Shown here: piece by piece, positions 30,090-39,091 of the stretch
Numbering within the stretch: position 1 is the stretch's first letter
Layout: every line of letters begins with the position of its first letter
Assembly (NCBI GenBank): GCA_903970465.1
Contig: CAJCIO010000031.1
Span: forward strand, 49,427 to 113,426
Length of the DNA stretch: 64,000 bases
Reading direction: 5' to 3'
Source: Gammaproteobacteria bacterium
GTDB lineage: Bacteria; Pseudomonadota; Gammaproteobacteria; Pseudomonadales; Pseudomonadaceae
Translations under genes and position numbers: made by a program
The notes under the pieces: generated by a model
The model's database searches: none
Told to the model about the DNA's origin: nothing
Seen by the model: only the letters and a program-made list of their open reading frames with translations

Positions 30090-30986
30090 ATGCCCGCCAT
30101 CGAACACCCGCTGATCGACCAGTACCTGGATGCCTTGTGGCTCGAAAAGGGGCTGTCGGACAACAGCCGTGAGGCCTATCGCAGCGACCTGGCGCTGTTC
30201 AATGGCTGGTTGCAGGAGCGGGGCGTCGAATTGGCCAGCGCCGGGCGCGATATGATCCTCGACCATCTGGCCTGGCGTGTCGAGCAGGCCTACAAGCCGC
30301 GCTCGACCGCGCGGTTTCTGTCCGGCGCGCGGGGCTTCTATCGCTATCTGCTGCGCGAGCGGCTCATTGGTGTCGATCCGACCTTGCAGGTGGATATGCC
30401 GCAACTGGGCAAGCCCCTGCCCAAGTCTCTCTCCGAGGCCGATGTCGAAGCCCTGTTGCAGGCTCCGGACCTGAGCGAGCCCATCGGTGAGCGCGACCGT
30501 GCCATGCTTGAAGTGCTGTACGCCTGCGGCCTGCGGGTCACCGAGTTGATCAGTCTGACGCTGGATCAGGTCAACCTGCGTCAGGGTGTGCTGCGCGTGG
30601 TCGGCAAGGGCAACAAGGAGCGGCTGGTGCCCATGGGCGAGGAGGCTGTGGTCTGGGTCGAACGGTACCTGCGCGGTGCCCGGGACCAGTTGCTGAACGG
30701 TCGGCCAAGTGACGTGATGTTCCCCAGCCAGCGCGGCGAGCAGATGACCCGGCAAACGTTCTGGCACCGCATCAAGCACCAGGCGCTGGTGGCCGGGATC
30801 TCCAAGTCGCTGTCGCCACACACCTTGCGCCACGCCTTCGCCACCCATTTGCTCAACCACGGCGCCGACCTGCGCGTGGTGCAGATGCTGCTGGGGCACA
30901 GCGACCTGTCGACCACCCAGATCTACACCCACGTGGCCCGCGCGCGCCTGCAGGAACTGCATGCGGTGCATCATCCTCGGGGATGA
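30090..30986 (+). CDS. xerD: Site-specific tyrosine recombinase XerD
   Basis: The 298-aa protein works with XerC at dif to resolve chromosome dimers. The N-terminal SAM-like DNA-binding domain starts HPLIDQYLDALWLEKGLSDN. The catalytic domain contains YACGLRVTEL (Arg), GKGNKERLVP (Lys), HTLRHAFATH (His, Arg), LGHSDLSTTQIYTH, and the nucleophile Tyr279. It is a housekeeping recombinase, not a sign of an integrated element. It is followed by dsbC in the usual Pseudomonas order. Confidence 0.96.
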   Translation: MPAIEHPLIDQYLDALWLEKGLSDNSREAYRSDLALFNGWLQERGVELASAGRDMILDHLAWRVEQAYKPRSTARFLSGARGFYRYLLRERLIGVDPTLQVDMPQLGKPLPKSLSEADVEALLQAPDLSEPIGERDRAMLEVLYACGLRVTELISLTLDQVNLRQGVLRVVGKGNKERLVPMGEEAVVWVERYLRGARDQLLNGRPSDVMFPSQRGEQMTRQTFWHRIKHQALVAGISKSLSPHTLRHAFATHLLNHGADLRVVQMLLGHSDLSTTQIYTHVARARLQELHAVHHPRG

Positions 30987-31143
30987 GGGCGGTATTGTGA
31001 AAAACATCGAGTTACGCCCTGCCTGTTCGGCCCGGCGTAGCGAATGTGATAGGCTTGGCGGGTCAACAAAGCCGGACCTCGAACGCCGCTCCAGGCGCGT
31101 CGCTATCGTCTCCGGCTGTCCATACGTCGCCCCAGGAGTTCTC

Positions 31144-31872
31144 ATGCGCGTAACCCATATCGTCGCTGCTGCTGCGCTTGCGTTGTTCAGCGTCGCGGCC
31201 TCGGCGGATACCCCCGAGCAGGCCATTCGCAACACCTTGCAAACCCTCAAGCTGGATGTGCCGGTCGAAAGTGTGGCCGCCAGCCCGCTCAACGGTTTGT
31301 ACGAGGTCAAGCTCAAAGGGGGGCGCGTGCTGTATGCCAGCCCTGATGGCCAATTCGTGATGCAGGGTTACCTGTACCAGCTCAAGGACGGCCAGCCGGT
31401 CAACCTGACCGAAAAGGCCGAACGTGAAGCGATCGCCAAGACCATCAACGCCATTCCTCAGGCGGAGACCGTCGTGTTTCCGGCCGTTGGCGAGACCAAG
31501 TCGCACATCACCGTGTTCACCGACACCACCTGCCCGTATTGCCAGAAGCTGCACGCCGAAGTGCCTGAACTGAACAAAATGGGCGTCGAAGTGCGTTATG
31601 TCGCGTTCCCGCGCCAGGGTCTGGATTCGCCAGGCGACCAGCAACTGCAAGCAGTGTGGTGCTCCAAGGATCGCAAGGGCTCGCTGCAGAAGCTCATGTC
31701 CAACAAGGATGTCGAGGCACCCAAGTGCGCCAATCCGGTCAGCAAGCAATTCGCCCTGGGCCAGTCGATCGGCGTCAGCGGCACGCCAGCCATCGTCCTG
31801 GCTGACGGTCAGGTGATTCCGGGCTACCAGCCAGCGGCTCAGGTGGCCAAGCTGGCCCTGGGTGGCGAATAA
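31144..31872 (+). CDS. dsbC: Periplasmic disulphide isomerase DsbC
   Basis: The protein is 242 aa. The signal peptide (MRVTHIVAAAALALFSVAASA) is followed by the N-terminal dimerisation domain and a thioredoxin-fold domain with the active site CPYC (Cys130, Cys133) and the cis-Pro loop SGTPAIVL. It corrects wrong disulphides in exported proteins. The start at 31144 is set by AGGAG in front and by the signal peptide; the longer frame from 30961 overlaps xerD and is not real. Confidence 0.97.
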   Translation: MRVTHIVAAAALALFSVAASADTPEQAIRNTLQTLKLDVPVESVAASPLNGLYEVKLKGGRVLYASPDGQFVMQGYLYQLKDGQPVNLTEKAEREAIAKTINAIPQAETVVFPAVGETKSHITVFTDTTCPYCQKLHAEVPELNKMGVEVRYVAFPRQGLDSPGDQQLQAVWCSKDRKGSLQKLMSNKDVEAPKCANPVSKQFALGQSIGVSGTPAIVLADGQVIPGYQPAAQVAKLALGGE

Positions 31873-31923
31873 TCGCTACAGGCAACAAAACATCAGGTCG
31901 CAACCCGTTTGTGATCGTATTTC

Positions 31924-31949
31924 ACGGCCGACTTAGCGTCGGCCGTTTC
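31924..31949 (+). terminator. Hairpin between dsbC and hom
   Basis: A perfect 9-bp stem ACGGCCGAC / GTCGGCCGT with loop TTAGC is followed by TTTC, and ends 18 bases before the hom start. It is either a weak dsbC terminator or a leader structure that could affect hom translation. Confidence 0.55.
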
Positions 31950-31963
31950 ATGGGGAGTTCAGA

Positions 31964-33268
31964 GTGAAACCGGTCAAAGTAGGCATCTGTGGGTTAGGTA
32001 CCGTCGGTGGCGGCACCTTCAATGTGCTTCAACGTAACGCCGAGGAGATCGCCCGCCGTGCCGGGCGTGGTATCGAAGTGGCACAAATTGCCATGCGTTC
32101 GTCCAACCCGAATTGCCAGATTACCGGAACCCCCATTACCAACGATGTCTTCGCGGTCGCCACCAACCCCGAGATCGACATCGTCATCGAACTGATCGGC
32201 GGTTACACCGTTGCCCGCGAACTGGTGCTCAAGTCCATCGACAACGGCAAGCACGTGGTCACTGCCAACAAGGCGCTGATTGCCGTGCACGGCAACGAGA
32301 TCTTCGCCAAGGCGCGCGAGAAGGGCGTTATCGTCGCTTTCGAAGCCGCTGTGGCCGGGGGCATCCCGGTGATCAAGGCGATCCGTGAAGGGTTGTCCGC
32401 CAACCGCATCAATTGGGTCGCCGGCATCATCAACGGCACCGGCAACTTCATCCTCACCGAGATGCGCGAGAAGGGTCGCACCTTCCCGGACGTGCTGGCT
32501 GAAGCCCAGGCGCTGGGCTATGCCGAAGCCGATCCGACCTTCGATGTCGAAGGCATCGATGCGGCACACAAGCTGACCATCCTGGCGTCCATCGCCTTTG
32601 GTATCCCGCTGCAATTCGACAAGGCCTACACCGAAGGCATCACTCAGCTGACCACTGCGGACGTCAACTACGCCGAGGCGCTGGGCTATCGCATCAAGCA
32701 TCTGGGCGTGGCTCGCAGCACTGCCAATGGCATCGAGTTGCGTGTACACCCGACGCTGATCCCGGCCGATCGCCTGATCGCCAACGTCAATGGCGTGATG
32801 AATGCGGTCATGGTCAACGGTGACGCCGCGGGCTCGACGCTGTTCTACGGCGCTGGCGCCGGCATGGAGCCCACCGCTTCGTCAGTGATCGCGGACCTGG
32901 TCGACGTGGTTCGCGCCATGACCAGCGATCCCGAGAACCGCGTCCCTCACCTGGCCTTCCAGCCTGACTCGCTGTCCGCCCACCCGATCCTGCCGATCGA
33001 AGCCTGCGAGAGCGCCTACTACCTGCGCATTCAGGCCAAGGATCACCCGGGTGTGCTGGCTCAGGTGGCTAGCATCCTCTCGGAGCGTGGCATCAACATC
33101 GAGTCGATCATGCAGAAGGAAGTCGAGGAGCAAGACGGCCTGGTGCCGATGATCCTGCTGACCCACCGCGTGGTCGAGCAACACATGAACGACGCCATCA
33201 CCGCTCTTGAAGCCCTGCAGGATGTCATCGGCAGTGTGGTGCGCATCCGTGTCGAACAACTGAATTGA
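31964..33268 (+). CDS. hom: Homoserine dehydrogenase
   Basis: The 434-aa protein reduces aspartate semialdehyde to homoserine with NAD(P)H, the branch to Thr and Met. It has a GTG start, with GGGAG upstream, and an N-terminal Rossmann fold (VKVGICGLGTVGGGTFNVL). The catalytic domain has NGTGNFILTEM and EADPTFDVEGIDAAHK, and the C-terminal ACT domain (YYLRIQAKDHPGVLAQVASI) mediates threonine feedback. It is the mono-functional type, not fused to aspartokinase. It stands just before thrC. Confidence 0.97.
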   Translation: MKPVKVGICGLGTVGGGTFNVLQRNAEEIARRAGRGIEVAQIAMRSSNPNCQITGTPITNDVFAVATNPEIDIVIELIGGYTVARELVLKSIDNGKHVVTANKALIAVHGNEIFAKAREKGVIVAFEAAVAGGIPVIKAIREGLSANRINWVAGIINGTGNFILTEMREKGRTFPDVLAEAQALGYAEADPTFDVEGIDAAHKLTILASIAFGIPLQFDKAYTEGITQLTTADVNYAEALGYRIKHLGVARSTANGIELRVHPTLIPADRLIANVNGVMNAVMVNGDAAGSTLFYGAGAGMEPTASSVIADLVDVVRAMTSDPENRVPHLAFQPDSLSAHPILPIEACESAYYLRIQAKDHPGVLAQVASILSERGINIESIMQKEVEEQDGLVPMILLTHRVVEQHMNDAITALEALQDVIGSVVRIRVEQLN

Positions 33269-33290
33269 CAACAGCCTGCAAGCGACAAGC

Positions 33291-33334
33291 CGCAAGCTGC
33301 AAGATCAACGCCACGGCGCGCTGACTTGCAGCTT
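33291..33334. repeat. AAGCTGCAAG-type intergenic inverted repeat
   Basis: AAGCTGCAAG (33294-33303) and its inverse CTTGCAGCTT (33325-33334) are followed by two further CAGCTTGAAGCTC-like copies up to 33355. This recurrent Pseudomonas spacer type sits in the 106 bases between hom and thrC. Confidence 0.6.
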
Positions 33335-33374
33335 GAAGCTCGCAGCTTGAAGCTCAAACCAAAGGTTTGCTCTT

Positions 33375-34784
33375 ATGCGTTATATCAGTACGCGCGGCAA
33401 GGCGCCGGCGCTCAATTTCGAAGATGTGCTGCTGGCTGGCCTGGCCACCGATGGCGGCCTCTATGTGCCAGAAAACCTGCCGCGCTTCACCCAGGAAGAA
33501 ATCGCCTCCTGGGCTGGCCTGCCGTATCACGAACTGGCGTTCCGGGTGATGCGCCCGTTCGTCACCGGCAGCATTCCAGACGCCGATTTCAAGAAGATTC
33601 TCGAAGAGACCTACGCCGGCTTCAGCCACGCGGCGGTGGCCCCTCTCCGCCAGCTCAACGGTAACGAGTGGGTGCTGGAATTGTTCCACGGCCCGACTCT
33701 GGCGTTCAAGGACTTCGCCTTGCAGCTGCTCGGCCGCCTGCTCGACTACACCCTGGCCAAGCGCGGCGAGCGCGTGGTCATTATCGGCGCCACCAGCGGT
33801 GACACCGGTTCGGCCGCCATCGAGGGCTGCAAGCACTGCGAAAACGTCGACATCTTCATCCTGCATCCACATCAGCGAGTCTCCGAAGTGCAGCGTCGGC
33901 AGATGACCACGTTGTTCGGCGACAACGTCCACAACATCGCCATTGAAGGCAACTTCGACGACTGCCAGGAAATGGTCAAGGCCAGTTTCGCCGACCAGAG
34001 CTTCCTCAAAGGCACTCGCCTTGTCGCGGTCAACTCGATCAACTGGGCGCGGATCATGGCCCAGATCGTCTACTACTTCCACGCCGCTCTGCAATTGGGC
34101 GGCCCCGCGCGCTCCGTGGCGTTCTCGGTGCCGACCGGCAACTTCGGCGATATCTTCGCCGGTTACCTGGCGCGCAACATGGGCCTGCCGATCAGCCAAC
34201 TGATCGTCGCGACCAACCGCAACGATATCCTGCACCGCTTCATGAGTGGCAATGGATACGCCAAGGAAACCTTGCACGCCACGCTGTCGCCATCGATGGA
34301 TATCATGGTGTCGTCCAACTTCGAACGCTTGCTGTTCGATATGCATGGCCGCAATGGCGCTGCTATTGCGCAGTTGATGGACAGCTTCAAGCAGGACGGC
34401 CAGTTCAGTGTCGAACAGGACCGCTGGACCGAAACGCGCAAGCTGTTCGATTCTCTGGCGGTCGACGACGAGCAGACCTGCGAGACCATCGCCGATGTCT
34501 TCGCTCAGACGGGTGAAGTCCTCGATCCCCATACCGCTATCGGTGTCCGGGCCGCGCGCGAATGCCGTCGCAGCCTTGATACGCCAATGGTGGTGCTGGG
34601 CACGGCGCATCCGGTCAAGTTCCCTGACGCGGTGCTCAAGGCGGGTGTCGGCAAGGCGCTTGAGTTGCCTGCCCATCTGGTCGATCTGTTCGAGCGTGAA
34701 GAGAAGTGCACGGTGTTGGCCAACGACCTCAAGGCCGTACAGCACTTCGTGGCGCAGCACGGCAATCGTGGCAAGCCGCTGTAA
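33375..34784 (+). CDS. thrC: Threonine synthase
   Basis: The 469-aa PLP enzyme converts O-phosphohomoserine to threonine. The N terminus MRYISTRGKAPALNFEDVLL and the PLP-lysine motif HGPTLAFKDFALQLLG (Lys112) fix the family as the long, gammaproteobacterial/fungal-type enzyme. GATSGDTGSAAIEG is the phosphate-binding loop region. It forms a threonine module with hom; a repeat-containing spacer separates them. Confidence 0.97.
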   Translation: MRYISTRGKAPALNFEDVLLAGLATDGGLYVPENLPRFTQEEIASWAGLPYHELAFRVMRPFVTGSIPDADFKKILEETYAGFSHAAVAPLRQLNGNEWVLELFHGPTLAFKDFALQLLGRLLDYTLAKRGERVVIIGATSGDTGSAAIEGCKHCENVDIFILHPHQRVSEVQRRQMTTLFGDNVHNIAIEGNFDDCQEMVKASFADQSFLKGTRLVAVNSINWARIMAQIVYYFHAALQLGGPARSVAFSVPTGNFGDIFAGYLARNMGLPISQLIVATNRNDILHRFMSGNGYAKETLHATLSPSMDIMVSSNFERLLFDMHGRNGAAIAQLMDSFKQDGQFSVEQDRWTETRKLFDSLAVDDEQTCETIADVFAQTGEVLDPHTAIGVRAARECRRSLDTPMVVLGTAHPVKFPDAVLKAGVGKALELPAHLVDLFEREEKCTVLANDLKAVQHFVAQHGNRGKPL

Positions 34785-34806
34785 CTGAAGCGTCCTGCAA
34801 CACTTG

Positions 34807-34832
34807 AAGCCCGTCGAACGACGGGCTTTTTT
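34807..34832 (+). terminator. Rho-independent terminator after thrC
   Basis: The stem AAGCCCGTCG / CGACGGGCTT with a tight loop is followed by six T residues, 22 bases after the thrC stop. Confidence 0.9.
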
Positions 34833-34893
34833 CCTCTTCCGTGTCAAACTTGGTGCTTGTCGCTTCGTATAAGCCCGCGCCAAGGATGCCCGC

Positions 34894-37800
34894 ATGTCTT
34901 CCCGTATGTCTCAATATGTCTGCCGATCCTGGCGTCTGCTTCTGCGGGTTTTACTGCTGTGCGCCTTTGCGAATGGCGCCTGGGCCGCCCAGGCCTTGCC
35001 GTTTACGTTGGTACAGCCGATCGCCCAGTTGGCGCCGATGGCGTTGGCTCCAGCAGAGCAACAGTGGCTGCAAAAGCATCAACAGACACTGCGCATCGGC
35101 ATGTCGATCAACGACAACGAACCTCTGGATATCGCCGTCGATCGCAACCGCTACCAAGGCGTGAGTGCCGACTACCTGAACTTGATCCGCGCCCGGCTGG
35201 GCGTCACTCTGCAGATTCATGGGTTTACGCGCCGTGACGATGCCATCGAGGCGTTGCACCGGGGCGAGATTGATGTACTCACCGCGTCGAATAGCTATGA
35301 GCAGGGGTTTGCAGGGCTGGCGTTTACCAGCCCCTATCTGTTCGACCGCCCCGTGCTGGTCCGTCGCAGCTCTGATATCCGTCAGAGCGGTGATGGCCTC
35401 GACGATCAGCGTGTGGCGGTGGTGGAAGGTTATGCTTCCGTCGATGCGGTGCAGGGGGCGTATCCGAACAGCCGCGTGGTGATTGCCCCGAGTTTGAGCA
35501 GTGCCTTGGAGGCGCTAAGGCAAGGCGCGGTCGACGCAGTGGTCGGCAACGAAATCATTCTGCGTTCCTATATGGCGCTGCGGCCCTATGTGGAGTTGCG
35601 CATCACGGGTGACAGTCGCCTGTCGTCCAGCGGCTTTGCCTTTGCCATTCGCAGCACCGATGCGCCGCTCACGGCGATGTTCGACCGAGCGTTGGGCAGC
35701 CTTCAGGGCGCGTTGCAGCGTGAGATTCTCGGCCGCTGGACCTCGGGTCTGGGCGCCGGGATCGCCCAGCGCCCAGTGCAGCTCGATAGCGACGAGCAGG
35801 CCTGGATTGCCGCTCACCCCAAGGTTCAGGTAGCAGCCACCGAATATGCTCCCTATCTGTACCGGGATCGCCAGGGGCGCTGGGTCGGGCTCAATGTCGA
35901 TGTCCTGGCAGCGCTCTCGCAGATGACCGGCCTGCAGTTCGAATACGTGCACGCCGGCTCGATCGCCGAGAGCCTCGACCTGCTCAAGAGTGGCCGTGCA
36001 CAGATGAACACTACCCTCAGCGAGACGCCGCAACGCCGATCCATGCTGGAGTTCACCCATTCCTATGGTGGGCAGAGCTGGGTCTTCATCCTGCGCCGTG
36101 ATGGTGTTGCTTTTGACTCTCTCGAGGAGATGGCCGACCGGGTGCTGGCGCTGCCGGCGCAGCACGCCCTTGAGGAGTTCATTCGTCGCGAGTATCCGCA
36201 GATTCGTCTCAAGCAGGTAGCGACCATGGATCAGGCCCGGGATGCCGTCGCTCGCGGTCAAGCCGATGCTACCATCGACAGTGAAGTCGGCGCCTATCGT
36301 GCGGTCCAGCGCGAGGGCGATGCCGGGCTGACGGTCGGGCGCAGCCTCGATGGCGCGTGGTCGCCGGATCGCTTTTCGGTCACGCTGGCCAATCCACAGC
36401 TGACCAGCATCCTCAACAAGGCGCTGGAAGCGTTCCCGGTGGCGGATCTGCGAGCCATTCGCCTCAAGTGGCTGGGGGCGGCCCTGCCCGAGGTGCCGGT
36501 GTGGCAACGCATTGCGCCGTGGGTCTATTGGGGCGCTGCCGTCGCCGGCCTGATTGCCTTGATATCACTGCTCTGGAGCGGTCGCCTGCGGGTGCAGATC
36601 GCTCAGCGTCAGCGCGCCGAGGAAGCTCTCAGCGACCAGTTGGCCTTCCAGAAGGCACTGCTCGACGGCATTCCCCATCCCATCTACGTACGTGATCTGG
36701 AGGGGCGGCTGCTGTCCTGCAATCGCAGCTATGAAGAAAGTTTCGCGACCCGCTTCGAGCGTATCAAGGGATTGCAGTTGCCCCAGATCGGCTTGATCGG
36801 CGCCGAGGATGCCCAGCGGGTGCATGCCGACTATCTCAAGCAGCTGGAAAATCCCCAGCCGGTGTTCGTCGACCGGCAAATAGAACTGGGTGGCAAACGC
36901 ATCGATGCCTATCAGTGGACAGTACCGTTCTACCGCGCGGATGGCCAGTTGCAAGGGCTGTTGGGCGGCTGGATAGATATCACCGAGCGCAAGCGTCTCG
37001 AGGTGGCTCTCACCGAGGCGCGGCAGGCGGCGGAAGACGCCAATTTGGCGAAGAGCTCTTTCCTGGCGACCATGAGCCACGACATCCGTACCCCTCTGTC
37101 GGCGATCATCGGCTTGCTGGAGCTTGAACGGGATACCGGCAGAGCCCGGGGGCAGACGTTCTCCCAGGGGCTGGAAGTCGCCTTTCGTTCCGCCTGCGAG
37201 TTGCTGGAGCTGGTTGGCGACAGCCTTGATCTGTCGCGTATCGAGGCCGGCAGGCTGGAACTGAATCTGACCCCGGTCGCGCTTTCGCCATTCTTTGCTG
37301 ATATAGCACGCCTGTTCGAGCCGCAAGCAGTGCGCAAGGGGCTGGGCCTCCAGGTGCAGGTCGCGCCGGGGCTGCAGGGCCAATACTGGGTCGATGCGCT
37401 GCGCCTGCGTCAGGTCATGCACAACCTGCTGGGCAATGCACTCAAGTTCACTCACCGGGGTCGCGTGAGCCTGGTGGTCGACGCGCGCCTGGAGGGGGCG
37501 CTATTGGCACTGGACATCAGAGTCGAAGATACCGGTATTGGTATCGATGCGGACCAACAGGCACAACTCTTCCAGCCCTACGTCCAGGCCGGAGCCGACG
37601 CAGCGCAGCTGTATGGCGGGTCGGGGCTGGGGCTGAGCATCTGCCAACGGTTGATCGCCTTGATGGCCGGGCAGATGCAATTGCACAGCACGCCAGGGCA
37701 GGGCACCTGCATCAGCCTGCAATTACAGCTGCGTCAGGTCGAGGCCGTCACCCTCAAGGAGCCCCCCGCGCTCGCGAGCGTCGTCAGCCCTGAACAGGTA

Positions 37801-38529
37801 CCGCGAATGTTGCAGGTACTGATTGCCGATGACCTGTCTTCCAACCGACTGGTACTCAGCCGGCAATTGGAGTACCTCGGCCATCAGGTCGAGGCGGTCG
37901 CTGGCGGGGAAGACGCTTTGGAGGCCTGGCAGGGCGGTGATTTCGACGTGTTGATCAGCGACTGCAACATGCCGGGTATCAGCGGTTACGAGCTGGCCAC
38001 GCGGATTCGCGAGTTGGAGGTCGAACAGGGGCTGGTGCACACGCCAATCATCGGTTACACCGCCAATGTCATGAATGACGAGCGTCAGCGCTGTGAACAG
38101 GCCGGGATGGACCTGTGGTTGCCCAAGCCGCTCTCGCTCGATGCGCTGAGCCAGGCATTGACGCAATTGACCCGCCCAAGGCATTTCGATCCATCGACCT
38201 TGCAAGCCTTGACCCACGCCAATACTCGATTGCTGCAGCGTATGTTGAGCGAGCTCGACGGTAATCTCGAAGAGGAGCTCGGACGTCTGCAAGGTGCCGT
38301 CGAGGCTTTGGACTGGCTGGTGTTGGAGGGTGTTCTGCACCGGCTCAAGGGGGTATGCGCCATGATCGACGCCGCGCCTCTGGCGAGGGCTTGCGGTCAG
38401 TTCGGCAAAGGCTGCTCAGTTCGCAATGAGCCACAGGTACAGCAGGACTGGCCAGCGCTCAGGGCCGCCATCGAGGACTTGCAAGCCGATATCCTGCGCG
38501 CCTTGCGGGGCATGGTCGCTGACGTGTGA
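34894..38529 (+). CDS. BvgS/EvgS-like hybrid sensor histidine kinase
   Basis: The protein is 1211 aa. A signal peptide (about 1-32) is followed by two periplasmic solute-binding family 3 domains (about 65-290 and 305-530). A membrane helix (about 537-560, WVYWGAAVAGLIALISLLW) leads to a PAS domain (about 590-700). The HisKA domain has His729 in MSHDIRTPLSAI. The ATPase has NLLGNALKFTHRG and DTGIGI, then GGSGLGLSI. A receiver domain has Asp1023, and a C-terminal HPt has His1149 in HRLKGVCAMI. All phosphorelay residues are present. The periplasmic pair may bind small ligands or protons, but the signal is unknown. Likely output partners are the receiver protein and the LuxR-type regulator downstream. 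The domain plan resembles Bvg, Evg and Pseudomonas Roc sensors. Confidence 0.93.
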   Translation: MSSRMSQYVCRSWRLLLRVLLLCAFANGAWAAQALPFTLVQPIAQLAPMALAPAEQQWLQKHQQTLRIGMSINDNEPLDIAVDRNRYQGVSADYLNLIRARLGVTLQIHGFTRRDDAIEALHRGEIDVLTASNSYEQGFAGLAFTSPYLFDRPVLVRRSSDIRQSGDGLDDQRVAVVEGYASVDAVQGAYPNSRVVIAPSLSSALEALRQGAVDAVVGNEIILRSYMALRPYVELRITGDSRLSSSGFAFAIRSTDAPLTAMFDRALGSLQGALQREILGRWTSGLGAGIAQRPVQLDSDEQAWIAAHPKVQVAATEYAPYLYRDRQGRWVGLNVDVLAALSQMTGLQFEYVHAGSIAESLDLLKSGRAQMNTTLSETPQRRSMLEFTHSYGGQSWVFILRRDGVAFDSLEEMADRVLALPAQHALEEFIRREYPQIRLKQVATMDQARDAVARGQADATIDSEVGAYRAVQREGDAGLTVGRSLDGAWSPDRFSVTLANPQLTSILNKALEAFPVADLRAIRLKWLGAALPEVPVWQRIAPWVYWGAAVAGLIALISLLWSGRLRVQIAQRQRAEEALSDQLAFQKALLDGIPHPIYVRDLEGRLLSCNRSYEESFATRFERIKGLQLPQIGLIGAEDAQRVHADYLKQLENPQPVFVDRQIELGGKRIDAYQWTVPFYRADGQLQGLLGGWIDITERKRLEVALTEARQAAEDANLAKSSFLATMSHDIRTPLSAIIGLLELERDTGRARGQTFSQGLEVAFRSACELLELVGDSLDLSRIEAGRLELNLTPVALSPFFADIARLFEPQAVRKGLGLQVQVAPGLQGQYWVDALRLRQVMHNLLGNALKFTHRGRVSLVVDARLEGALLALDIRVEDTGIGIDADQQAQLFQPYVQAGADAAQLYGGSGLGLSICQRLIALMAGQMQLHSTPGQGTCISLQLQLRQVEAVTLKEPPALASVVSPEQVPRMLQVLIADDLSSNRLVLSRQLEYLGHQVEAVAGGEDALEAWQGGDFDVLISDCNMPGISGYELATRIRELEVEQGLVHTPIIGYTANVMNDERQRCEQAGMDLWLPKPLSLDALSQALTQLTRPRHFDPSTLQALTHANTRLLQRMLSELDGNLEEELGRLQGAVEALDWLVLEGVLHRLKGVCAMIDAAPLARACGQFGKGCSVRNEPQVQQDWPALRAAIEDLQADILRALRGMVADV

Positions 38530-38556
38530 GGTGACGTGCAGTGGCCATGGCGAAAA

Positions 38557-38590
38557 GTCCTACAGCTGTTTCAGATTCGTCCTATAGCTG
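38557..38590 (+). promoter_or_regulatory. 12-bp direct repeat, possible response-regulator operator
   Basis: GTCCTACAGCTG (38557-38568) and GTCCTATAGCTG (38579-38590) differ at one base and start exactly 22 bp apart, two helical turns. They lie 72-105 bases before the receiver gene. TCCTACA followed by two bases and TGT resembles the half-site known for EvgA-type regulators. Confidence 0.5.
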
Positions 38591-38661
38591 CCTTTCGGCC
38601 GAGTCTTTTACAGTGTGTGCCATCGCGGCACTCGGCCGTATCGTTTCTGGAGGCATGCCCC

Positions 38662-39084
38662 ATGCGCTCACTCAGAGTTCTGATCCTCGAAGACAACCCT
38701 TTTCAATTGATCGCGCTGCACCAGATGCTCAATGCCAGCGGCGTCTATGACGTGCTGGTTGCCGCTACGGTGACCGATGCCTGCCGCTCTCTGGCGCGGC
38801 GTGGTAGCGTCGATCTGGTGATATGCGACCTCGAGCCTGATCGTGCCGGCAGTGGTCTCGATCTGGTGCGTCACCTGGCGGTCAGCCGTCAGGCCGAAGC
38901 CCTGATCATTCTCAGCAATGCCGACGAGGCCCTTCGAGACGAGGCGGCGCGGGTGGCACGACAATCCGGATTATGGGTACTGGCGGCACTGAGCAAGCCG
39001 GCCTCGACCCGGACCTTGCACTCATTGCTGGAGGTCTACCAGCAGAACACCCGCTGCTCGGCTCGCGCCTTGGCGGCCTTGTAA
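38662..39084 (+). CDS. Stand-alone receiver (CheY-like) response regulator
   Basis: The 140-aa protein starts at ATG 38662, with TGGAGG 9 bases upstream; the open frame before it is not used. Receiver-domain residues are ILEDN near the N terminus, the phospho-acceptor Asp56 in VICDLEPD, and the conserved Lys in ALSKP. A short tail follows, with no DNA-binding or EAL/GGDEF output domain. In Roc-type systems the partner of the sensor carries an EAL domain, which is absent here. It probably acts as a phosphate sink or competes for the HPt of the upstream hybrid kinase. It ends seven bases from the convergent LuxR-type regulator. Confidence 0.85.
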   Translation: MRSLRVLILEDNPFQLIALHQMLNASGVYDVLVAATVTDACRSLARRGSVDLVICDLEPDRAGSGLDLVRHLAVSRQAEALIILSNADEALRDEAARVARQSGLWVLAALSKPASTRTLHSLLEVYQQNTRCSARALAAL

Positions 39085-39091
39085 CCGGGTC

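Noticed and set aside
30090..30986. XerD as a sign of an integrated element
   Set aside because: It is the chromosomal XerD in its conserved place before dsbC, with no attachment repeats.
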